Assembly: GCA_031380225.1 (NCBI GenBank)
Contig: JANNFX010000073.1
Coordinates: 1 to 5,938, forward strand
Source of the DNA: JANNFX01 sp031380225
Lineage (GTDB): Bacteria > Pseudomonadota > Alphaproteobacteria > Rhizobiales > Hyphomicrobiaceae
Direction of reading: 5' to 3'
Length of the DNA stretch: 5,938 bases
Shown: positions 1 to 5,120 of the stretch, in pieces
Numbering within the stretch: the stretch's first letter is position 1
Layout of the letters: each line of letters starts with the position of its first letter
Notes under the pieces: generated by a model
The model's database searches: none
What the model was told of the DNA's origin: nothing
The model's input: the letters and a program-made list of their open reading frames with translations, nothing else
Position numbers and translations under genes: made by a program

Positions 1-156
1 GATTCTCCCTGGCGGCTTCGCGCGGCAGCTCGCTTCGAGCAAAACAAATTTGAGAACTACTTCGGCGTGGGTGAATCAACCCTCCAACCGCTGACCTATC
101 CAGGCTCGACCCGCAAGTACGATGACTTCGGCAGTGGCGACAAATGTGAAAGGTGA
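1..156 (+). pseudogene. Fragment of a probable outer-membrane surface-antigen (BamA/D15-like) protein, cut at both ends
   Basis: Frame +1 is open from the first base to a TGA at 154-156 (51 codons) and enters from outside the window. It contains the segment RFEQNKFENYFGVGE (residues 11-25). The N-Y-F/Y-G-V/I/L-G pattern is typical of the region entering the beta-barrel of surface-antigen/Omp85-like proteins. From about residue 44 the frame is simply antisense to the aminotransferase remnant on the other strand, so family-like sequence stops near position 105-130 and the last residues before TGA are a spurious tail. The gene has therefore lost its 3' part. Identification rests on one short motif and is tentative; what is clearer is that 1-105 does not belong to the aminotransferase. 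If the left neighbour shows no barrel protein in this frame, the call fails. Confidence 0.42.
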
Positions 157-393
157 GGTGATGACCTCATCGCCACGACCGATGCCAAGTGCCATTAGCG
201 CGATCAACAGCGCTTCCGTGCCGCTCGCCACTGTCACGCAGTGCTTGACACCAACATAGGCTGCGAGCGCCTCTTCGAGTTCAGCCACCTCTGGTCCCAT
301 AATATACTGACCATGGGCAAGAACTGCTGCAATCCGCCGGTCGAGTTCGGACTTGATGGCAGTCTGTTGAATCTTCAAGTCAATAAATTGCAT
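76..393 (-). pseudogene. N-terminal remnant of a DegT/DnrJ/EryC1/StrS-family PLP aminotransferase
   Basis: The reading begins MQFIDLKIQQ, the usual start of nucleotide-sugar aminotransferases of this family (WbpE/PglE/perosamine-synthase type). It continues through the HGQYIMGPEVAELE block, SGTEALLIALMALG (cofactor-phosphate region) and GDEVITSPFTFVATAEVIVLAG. Full members are about 370 residues. Here similarity ends about 95 residues in, near position 109, where the family normally continues into a P-V-F-V-D segment. About ten unrelated codons follow, then a TGA at 76-78. The catalytic Lys, the Asp contacting PLP and the whole C-terminal domain are absent, so the product cannot be a working transaminase. 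The ATG at 393 fits family starts better than the in-frame GTG at 402. No clear ribosome-binding site precedes it. It lies 91 bp downstream of the SDR gene on the same strand. The family call is secure; loss of function is inferred from truncation. Confidence 0.85.
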
Positions 394-484
394 TCGGAAC
401 ACTCGAGGTGACGTGCGGGAGTTGGCCGTTTTCTATACACACCGGATCGCAGGTCGCCAACGTATCTGAGCCTAAAACCCACCT

Positions 485-1243
485 CTATCCCCGGCCGATG
501 AACGGCATTTTTGTCGCCATCAGCGTCATGAATTGCACATTTGCATCAAGCGGTAGCTTGGCCATGTAGAGGATGGCATCCGCAACATGCTGAATGTCCA
601 TCCTAGGCTCGGCAGCGCGGGTGCCGTTAGCCTGGAACACACCGCGCGCCATAGGCTTAGTCAGGTCGGTTTCTGCATTGCCAATATCAATTTGCGAACA
701 CGCGATGTCGTCGGCGCGGCCGTCAAGAGATATCGACTTTGTCAGTCCGGTGATGGCGTGCTTGGATGCCGTGTAGGGTGCCGAAAATGGCCGCGGTGTC
801 GTTGCTGATATCGAGCCGTTGTTGATAATGCGGCCGCCTTTAGGCCGTTGGATTTTCATCAACCGCATGGCCTGGCGGGCGCACAAAAACGCAGCCGTCA
901 GATTGACATCGATAACTTCTTTCCAAGCTTCAACCGAAAGTTCATCGATCGGCAGTGCCGCCGCGGCGGTTCCCGCATTGTTGAACAGCACATCCAGGCG
1001 GCCGAAACGCAACTCGATGTGTTGAAACAACTGGGCGACCAGCGCCTCATTGGTGACATCAAGCGGGATGGCAACCATCTGGCCGCCACCCGGCTGAGCC
1101 TCATCAGCGGTCGCTATTAACTCTTGCTCTCTGCGGCCGCAGATCACGACATGGTAGCCAGCTCCTTGCAGGGCCAACGCGGCGGCGCGGCCGATCCCAG
1201 TGCCGCCACCGGTCACAAGAGCGATTCTTTCGACTGTAGCCAT
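485..1243 (-). CDS. Short-chain dehydrogenase/reductase (classical SDR), NAD(P)-dependent oxidoreductase
   Basis: Complete 252-residue protein, the usual size of a classical SDR. The Rossmann cofactor motif TGGGTGIG is at residues 11-18, D62 ends the adenine-binding strand, and NNAG is at 88-91. The catalytic tetrad is N114, S144, Y157 and K161 (YTASK). The second strand ends in C-G-R-R (35-38) with no acidic residue, which suggests NADP(H) preference. After the active site the usual P-G turn is replaced by Q-I-D-I-G-N-A (184-190), a variant I associate with a particular SDR subgroup. The substrate cannot be read from sequence. It is cytoplasmic, with no signal peptide or membrane segment. 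The ATG at 1243 is the only good start because an in-frame stop lies seven codons upstream; its ribosome-binding site is weak. It diverges from the RTX gene across a 95-bp spacer with a strong dyad, so an adjacent regulator-binding site may control it. Confidence 0.93.
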   Translation of the reverse strand: MATVERIALVTGGGTGIGRAAALALQGAGYHVVICGRREQELIATADEAQPGGGQMVAIPLDVTNEALVAQLFQHIELRFGRLDVLFNNAGTAAAALPIDELSVEAWKEVIDVNLTAAFLCARQAMRLMKIQRPKGGRIINNGSISATTPRPFSAPYTASKHAITGLTKSISLDGRADDIACSQIDIGNAETDLTKPMARGVFQANGTRAAEPRMDIQHVADAILYMAKLPLDANVQFMTLMATKMPFIGRG

Positions 1244-1294
1244 GCAAATTCGCTCGCTTAACTAACATCCTTAGAAGTCCGGAAAGTCTCGAGC

Positions 1295-1317
1295 TGTAAA
1301 TTCGATCGGAATTTACA
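1295..1317. promoter_or_regulatory. Operator-like inverted repeat in the SDR/RTX divergent spacer
   Basis: Perfect 9-bp arms TGTAAATTC and GAATTTACA flank the 5-bp centre GATCG. The dyad sits 51 bp upstream of the SDR ATG and 21 bp upstream of the RTX GTG, in the only non-coding DNA between these divergent genes. Its size and symmetry suit a dimeric helix-turn-helix repressor (TetR, GntR or MarR type). It lacks a T tract and has a very short loop, so it is a poor terminator. Its closeness to the RTX start suggests it would block RTX transcription, or lie in the 5' leader. No regulator gene is present in the window, so the protein that binds it is unknown. Confidence 0.6.
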
Positions 1318-1326
1318 TAAAGCCCG

Positions 1327-1331
1327 AGGAG
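1327..1331 (+). promoter_or_regulatory. Ribosome-binding site setting the GTG start of the RTX gene
   Basis: AGGAG lies 7 nt before the GTG at 1339. No ATG occurs near the start of the open frame, so this site is the main support for GTG as the true start codon. Confidence 0.75.
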
Positions 1332-1338
1332 TTGCCCG

Positions 1339-3096
1339 GTGGTTGCATATCGCGTCAAGAGTGTCATCTCCAATCCGGCCACTGATACGTTAAGCTTTTA
1401 TGGTACCGGTCCAGGGCTGTTCCGGTCAGAGGCCAGCGCCGCTTCTTTAACGATTGATTCAGATGCCTACCTTGTCTCGTCCGACAGTGGCGACGGGCTG
1501 ACGCTTGAGACTGGCCCGTGGACGGTCGCCGTCAATGGCGCGGTGGCCGCGTTCGAAACCGACCAGCTCGGAACTTTCGGCGCCGCCATCCACATTACGA
1601 ATACGAACGTGGCACCGTTTCCGCTGTCCAGTATTACAGTCGCGGCTGGTGCCGACGTCTATGGTGGCCGATGGGGCATCCTGGCCGATGCGCTGGCGAG
1701 CGTAACCAACGCCTCAACAATCACAGCTGAGACCAACGCGGCAATTGCAGAGATGGCCGATGGCAATGTAGTCATCAAAAACACCGGCCGTATCCACGCG
1801 CTGGGAACAAATGTATCGTTGGACGCAAACGGATCACACGCGCTGTTTTTTGCCGGCGCTGGGACCCATACGATCCAGAACTTCGGCACGATTGATGGAG
1901 GTGACGCGCCCGGCGCTTACGCCATTCTGGCAAAGGGTGCAGCAGGTGTTGAGTCCGTATCAAATTCAGGGCGCATCGCAGGCGATGTCGATCTTGGAGC
2001 TGGCGACGATGTGTTCGCGATGTATAGAGCCGTCGTTCGAAAACACGTAATCTTGAGGGGCTGGGTTGAAGGCAAGGTTCAGCTTGGTGACGGCGACGAC
2101 CGCTACTACGGCGGAAAATATAGTGAGACCGTTGTTGACGGTGGCGGTTCCGATACCGTGATCTTTCGCAAAGGCGGCGTCGACACGTATCTCGCGGTCA
2201 CGGATCCCTTAAGCGGTATCGATGGCACAGACCACATTTCAGGCTCGGGCTACTCGACATATAATGCAACTGGTTCAACCAGTGACGTGAAAGTCAACAT
2301 TGACGCCATTGCTCATAACCAAATAGCGGCTAACTCAGCGACCGGAACGAGCGTCGGTGCAGACGTGATCTCTGGCTTCACAACTGTACACACCGGCTCT
2401 GGAAATGATGAAGTTTGGGGCGCGAAATACGGTGAAACCATGCACGCCGGCGGCGGCGGCGATATCGTTGCGGGTGGTCTCGGCAATGATGTGATTTGGG
2501 GTGAAGCTGGCCTCGACTCGCTGTTCGGCGGCGATGGCAATGACACAATTCTGGGCGGCCTCGATCTCGACGTTGTCGACGGCGGTAATGGAAACGACAC
2601 GCTTGATGGCGGCGATGGAGACGATCTGATTTACGGTGGCGCTGGCAACGACAAGCTGGTTGGCGGCGCTGGCGTTGACAGTCTAGCAGGCGACGCAGGC
2701 AACGACGTGCTTGATGGCGGCGCAGATGGCGATCAATTGCGAGGCGGGGCTGGAAAAGACTTTTTGGCCGGCGGCAGCGGCGGCGATACGTTCATTTTCG
2801 CGTCAGTGTCAGAGTCGCTTGCAGGCGTCAGCACCCGCGACGTTGTCAGCGATTTCCAAATCGGAGACCGCTTCGACATTAGCGCAATCGACGGAAGTTC
2901 CACGACCGCTGCTGTCAACGATCAATTCAGCTGGATTGGCATGAATGCCTTCACCAAAGTCGCAGGACAATTACGCTTTGGATTTTCAGACGGAAACACC
3001 ATCGTGTCAGGTGACGTCAACGGCGACGGCGTTGCTGATTTGCAGATTCAACTGACCGGGCACCACCAGTTGCTCGACTTGGATTTCGTGCTCTAA
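1339..3096 (+). CDS. RTX calcium-binding exoprotein with serralysin-type C-terminal domain, probable type I secretion substrate
   Basis: A 585-residue acidic, Gly/Asp-rich protein. Residues ~80-215 carry spaced N-x-G-x-I motifs (148-152, 181-185, 209-213), as in beta-helix surface proteins. Scattered RTX motifs occur at 250-258 and 353-361, with a linker between that has the V-x-V-N-I and G-A-D-V-I-S-G-F pattern common between RTX blocks. Thirteen contiguous nonapeptides (G-G-x-G-x-D-x-U-x) fill 371-487 and should form a calcium-binding beta-roll. Residues ~484-585 match the M10/serralysin C-terminal domain: DTFIF, D-V-V-S-D-F-Q-I-G-D (501-510), an EF-hand-like D-V-N-G-D-G-V-A-D (559-567), and a hydrophobic-acidic tail ending DFVL. 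There is no Sec signal and only the C-terminal export signal, which fits type I secretion to the outside. No HExxH zinc site or other catalytic motif is visible, so it is not a protease. An adhesin, matrix or surface-layer role is possible but unproven. ABC and membrane-fusion partners are not in the window. Confidence 0.92.
   Translation: MVAYRVKSVISNPATDTLSFYGTGPGLFRSEASAASLTIDSDAYLVSSDSGDGLTLETGPWTVAVNGAVAAFETDQLGTFGAAIHITNTNVAPFPLSSITVAAGADVYGGRWGILADALASVTNASTITAETNAAIAEMADGNVVIKNTGRIHALGTNVSLDANGSHALFFAGAGTHTIQNFGTIDGGDAPGAYAILAKGAAGVESVSNSGRIAGDVDLGAGDDVFAMYRAVVRKHVILRGWVEGKVQLGDGDDRYYGGKYSETVVDGGGSDTVIFRKGGVDTYLAVTDPLSGIDGTDHISGSGYSTYNATGSTSDVKVNIDAIAHNQIAANSATGTSVGADVISGFTTVHTGSGNDEVWGAKYGETMHAGGGGDIVAGGLGNDVIWGEAGLDSLFGGDGNDTILGGLDLDVVDGGNGNDTLDGGDGDDLIYGGAGNDKLVGGAGVDSLAGDAGNDVLDGGADGDQLRGGAGKDFLAGGSGGDTFIFASVSESLAGVSTRDVVSDFQIGDRFDISAIDGSSTTAAVNDQFSWIGMNAFTKVAGQLRFGFSDGNTIVSGDVNGDGVADLQIQLTGHHQLLDLDFVL
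2083..2475 (+). repeat. Internal duplicated block within the RTX protein (copies at 2083-2166 and 2392-2475)
   Basis: Residues 249-276 and 352-379 align without gaps over 28 positions with 13 identities. Shared elements in order are G-x-G-x-D, G-x-K-Y-x-E-T, G-G-G-x-D and V. The K-Y-x-E-T insert is not part of the RTX consensus, so its occurrence in both copies argues for duplication and not for convergence on the nonapeptide pattern. The first copy leads into the linker and the second leads directly into the main beta-roll. Confidence 0.7.
2449..2799 (+). repeat. Thirteen in-register RTX nonapeptide repeats (27-bp period)
   Basis: Residues 371-487 of the RTX protein divide into thirteen consecutive 9-residue units without insertion, for example GLGNDVIWG, GDGNDTILG, GNGNDTLDG, GAGNDKLVG and GSGGDTFIF. 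Position 5 is Asp in all thirteen. Positions 1 and 3 are the least conserved in units 389-397, 407-415, 452-460 and 461-469, which may bind calcium less well. The DNA repeats are diverged, not identical, so this is an old protein repeat and not a recent tandem expansion. Confidence 0.92.
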
Positions 3097-3098
3097 AT

Positions 3099-3130
3099 GC
3101 CTTGACGGACTGGAGGCCTTGACGGACTGG
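3099..3130. repeat. Two exact 15-bp direct repeats just after the RTX stop
   Basis: GCCTTGACGGACTGG occurs at 3099-3113 and again at 3116-3130, separated by two bases (AG), giving a 17-bp period. The first copy starts three bases after the TAA. The copies are identical, which suggests a recent small tandem duplication or a paired binding site in the 3' untranslated region. No function is known to me. Confidence 0.85.
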
Positions 3131-3142
3131 CGAAATTTCGCC
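3129..3142. repeat. Perfect 14-bp palindrome between the direct repeats and the terminator
   Basis: GGCGAAATTTCGCC is fully self-complementary with no spacer and overlaps the last two bases of the second direct repeat. With no loop it would form at best a short, strained hairpin in RNA, so it may be part of the mRNA 3' end structure or a protein site. It lies 7 bp before the terminator stem. Confidence 0.7.
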
Positions 3143-3149
3143 GAAACGA

Positions 3150-3190
3150 AAACGGCCTGCCTGGATCATCCGGCGGGCCGTTTCTTATTT
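3150..3190. terminator. Bidirectional rho-independent terminator between the convergent RTX and SoxYZ-like genes
   Basis: A 12-bp stem is formed by AAACGGCCTGCC (3150-3161) and GGCGGGCCGTTT (3172-3183), with one G-T wobble and a 10-nt loop that can close a further GGA/TCC. On the + strand the stem is followed by the T-rich CTTATTT. On the - strand it is followed by TTCGTTT, with A-T pairs at the stem base adding to the U run. The RTX stop is at 3096 and the SoxYZ-like stop is at 3208, so both genes converge on this hairpin and it can end both transcripts. Confidence 0.88.
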
Positions 3191-3207
3191 GAATCATCAA
3201 CCACGAC

Positions 3208-4014
3208 TTAGCTCGACGGGCCTACCGGCAAAATATGCGTCCAGTTTCCGCCTGCCGTATCGCTGGCGGTGATCGCCAATTCATCTGAGCCGTCGGTCAG
3301 GAAGTCGAATTCTACGGTCGGGTCTTGGCTGAACGACATGCTGCCTTCCAACTCGACAACAGTCTTGCCGCTTTGTTTGATGGATACACGTTCCATCAAA
3401 TTCAGCGGAATATAATAGAGCGTCATTTGATCCAGCACCATGCCGGTGTTGTTCGGATGGCTGACTGTGAATTTAACGCGCTGGGCTTCGTTCGACGCAA
3501 CTGCGCGCGGTCCGACAGGAGCAAGCTGCATCTTGCCCATGTTGGCTTGAATTTCTTCTGGGCTGCCGTTTGGTGGTGCTGAGCACGCTGATTGACCGCC
3601 TGTGAAGCGCACGTGGCGCTCGGCCATGTAGAGTTCGCCGTCGCTGGCTTCGACAATGGCGCGCACGCCGGTCACTTTGTCGAAGCGGAAATTGGCGGCA
3701 AGGCCGACATGCGGGCGGGCCTGATCGAATTTAAACTTTGCTGCAACTGGGGTTGGGTTTTCATCGACCAAGATGGTGATAGTCTTAATTGTGCGGCCGT
3801 CCTTGAAAGCGGCGTCGACCGCGATAGGCACGTTCATCTGATCTTCGGGGCGATCAGGCGCGTCGAGCTTAATCAGCTTCGAGCCATCGTTGATGGTCTT
3901 GCCCGCATAGAGCTGGTCTTTGATTGCTGGCCAAGACTGGCTTGCGGATGCGGAAGTGGTCAGCAAGACTGCTGCGCCAATGAACGAAGACAGGGTTAAA
4001 CGTGCCGACGACAT
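3208..4014 (-). CDS. SoxYZ-like fusion carrier protein, periplasmic (quinoprotein dehydrogenase-associated type)
   Basis: A 268-residue protein. Residues 1-25 look like a Sec signal peptide (hydrophobic core about 9-20, S-A-S-A-S cleavage region). Residues ~27-140 resemble SoxY, including the K-D-G-R-T-I-K-T-I-T-I-L-V-D-E-N-P-x-P strand region (71-89). Residues ~170-262 resemble SoxZ, with the S-H-P-x-x-T-G turn at 185-191. C144, the only cysteine, sits between the halves in GGQSACSAP (139-147), where the family carries its putative sulfur-bearing Cys in place of the C-terminal GGCGG of true SoxY. Single-chain SoxYZ proteins of this kind are often found beside PQQ dehydrogenase and cytochrome genes in methylotrophs, but none is present here, so the physiological role is open. 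The ATG at 4014 has GGAG six bases upstream. Transcription probably ends at the shared hairpin. Confidence 0.88.
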   Translation of the reverse strand: MSSARLTLSSFIGAAVLLTTSASASQSWPAIKDQLYAGKTINDGSKLIKLDAPDRPEDQMNVPIAVDAAFKDGRTIKTITILVDENPTPVAAKFKFDQARPHVGLAANFRFDKVTGVRAIVEASDGELYMAERHVRFTGGQSACSAPPNGSPEEIQANMGKMQLAPVGPRAVASNEAQRVKFTVSHPNNTGMVLDQMTLYYIPLNLMERVSIKQSGKTVVELEGSMSFSQDPTVEFDFLTDGSDELAITASDTAGGNWTHILPVGPSS

Positions 4015-4041
4015 GCGGATCTCCGGAGACCAATGGATTTG

Positions 4042-4075
4042 ACCGATCGGTATATCTGCTTGAGCACAAAGTCAA
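4042..4075 (-). promoter_or_regulatory. Possible promoter of the SoxYZ-like gene with an overlapping palindrome
   Basis: On the - strand TTGACT (4070-4075) is followed after 15 bases by TATACC (4049-4054). The -35 match is good, the -10 match is fair and the spacing is short. The perfect 10-bp palindrome ACCGATCGGT (4042-4051) overlaps the -10 element, where a regulator could act. The element lies in the 114-bp gap between the nuclease stop and the SoxYZ-like ATG, so it could give the latter its own transcript. The support is sequence resemblance only. Confidence 0.28.
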
Positions 4076-4128
4076 CAAAGTCGGGGTCACGGCTGTCAAA
4101 AACCCGAGGTGTTTTGCGCAATTGTTTG

Positions 4129-4842
4129 TCATGCACCATTTGCGCGGCGCCAGCCCGCGGCTTCGGCCTCGCCCTCCGAACAGAACCAGCGCTCGCCTTG
4201 CCCCGCGTTGATAGTGACCTTGCTGTACCAGGGGCTCCAAGGCAGGTGATAGATTTTACCCTTGTCCGACACGTTGCCCTTGATAGCACATCCCTCGGGC
4301 GCCGTGCTTTCGGCTGCCTGCCAGCGGTGCTGGCGGAAGTTCCACGGGGCTTCGGCTTTGCCCTGCCAAATGCCTGAGAGGTTGGCTCTGGCGGCACCCT
4401 CTTCAGCTGTGTAGCGCGTTGAGTACTTTACAAAAGCCCACGCCAGCCCGGACTTAACCATGGCTCTATTGATGTCTTGGCCGTTGGCCGAGCAGAGCCC
4501 CAGCATCCGGTCATATTTGTCGGTGCCATGGCGGGCGCATTCGACTTCACTGCCAACCAATTCGGTCAAGGCCTTGGCGGCCGCGCGCCCGCAAGGCCAT
4601 TTTGAGCCGTCGCGGCGTTCGCAGGTTTGCGACGCTTCCGGCGCGTCGATCCCTTCGAGCCGGATCCGTGTGCCGGCGATGTCGATGGTGTCGCCATCGA
4701 CCACCCGGGCTGGCCCGATAATGTACTGCCCAGGAGGACTATTTTCAGTCGATTCAGCCGAACAACCTGAACCGGTGAGACCGCCGGTCAGCGCAAACGC
4801 CACCGCCCAGCAAGATCTCAAATGTATCCATGATTCACCCAT
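4129..4842 (-). CDS. Secreted thermonuclease-like (SNase family) protein with C-terminal 'sunset'-type extension
   Basis: Numbering is from the ATG at 4842 (237 residues). A hydrophobic export signal spans about residues 8-26 and ends at G-S-G-C27. That Cys could be a lipidation site, but the -3 residue is Gly, so the lipobox is poor. The SNase fold covers ~40-165 and holds V-V-D-G-D-T (47-52), R61, the G-I-D-A-P-E motif with D66 and E69, and D-R-M-L-G with R112. These correspond to the calcium ligands and the Arg/Glu/Arg catalytic set of staphylococcal nuclease, so activity on DNA or RNA is likely. The C-terminal ~55 residues carry G-C-A-I-K-G-N-V-S (184-192), I-Y-H-L-P, and E-R-W-F-C-S-E (217-223) then A-A-G-W-R, the conserved extension of many proteobacterial relatives. 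An in-frame GTG at 4902 would add 20 residues before the signal and is less likely. Neither start has a strong ribosome-binding site. The nearest gene downstream is the SoxYZ-like gene. Confidence 0.9.
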   Translation of the reverse strand: MGESWIHLRSCWAVAFALTGGLTGSGCSAESTENSPPGQYIIGPARVVDGDTIDIAGTRIRLEGIDAPEASQTCERRDGSKWPCGRAAAKALTELVGSEVECARHGTDKYDRMLGLCSANGQDINRAMVKSGLAWAFVKYSTRYTAEEGAARANLSGIWQGKAEAPWNFRQHRWQAAESTAPEGCAIKGNVSDKGKIYHLPWSPWYSKVTINAGQGERWFCSEGEAEAAGWRRANGA

Positions 4843-5120
4843 AGGTTGAATCTGGCTGATTCGGGTGACAGAAGCCCGGCCACGCTGTGGCCTAATCCAC
4901 ACCTGATTAAGGCGGACGCGCGGCCCAGCTCACTATACAACCGATAAATCAACCAACCATCGCAGTGGAAAAACAGTCGTGAGTTTACCGTAAGCCCCTG
5001 TCCGGCAATGCCATAATTCGACAGTATAGACGGCGAGTAGATTCGCTTGATCCGTCGATCGAAATCTGCCGCGAGGATTTTGCGCGTCACCATTCAGTGC
5101 CGGCATCCCAAGGACCAACC
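4843..5120. other. Divergent intergenic region between the nuclease and AsmA-family genes
   Basis: About 280 bp with no convincing gene. Open frames here on the - strand (reaching 91 codons) have no recognisable family, lack good ribosome-binding sites and overlap the nuclease or AsmA starts. AT-rich boxes occur (TATAGA near 5025 on +, TATAGT near 4935 on -), but none has a -35 partner I trust. The region must hold the promoters for both divergent genes, yet I cannot place them. Confidence 0.5.
5110..5114 (+). promoter_or_regulatory. Ribosome-binding site of the AsmA-family gene
   Basis: AAGGA lies six bases before the ATG at 5121. It supports this start, and therefore supports the long Pro/Gln-rich N-terminal tail being translated instead of initiation at an internal Met such as M127. 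Confidence 0.7.

Noticed and set aside
2449..2799. 27-bp periodic DNA that could suggest a CRISPR or satellite array
   Set aside because: The units are contiguous, diverged and in frame, and encode RTX nonapeptides. There are no spacers.
2713..2799. Possible split of the RTX gene into separate secreted and regulatory parts
   Set aside because: The frame is continuous from the GTG start to the serralysin-like C-terminus, with no internal start that has a good ribosome-binding site.
3592..3999. A 135-codon open frame on + across the SoxYZ-like gene
   Set aside because: Antisense shadow of a well-supported gene. No homology pattern or ribosome-binding site seen.
4098..4116. A/T-flanked weak hairpin as a terminator for the nuclease gene
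   Set aside because: The stem has two internal mismatches and only 3-4 G-C pairs, too weak to call.
3996..4397. Open frames of 114-133 codons on both strands across the nuclease 3' end
   Set aside because: Arg/Pro-rich compositions typical of GC-rich shadows; they overlap the conserved C-terminal part of the nuclease.
4818..5093. A 91-codon - strand open frame in the divergent spacer
   Set aside because: No recognisable motif, no ribosome-binding site, and it runs into the nuclease signal-peptide region in another frame.
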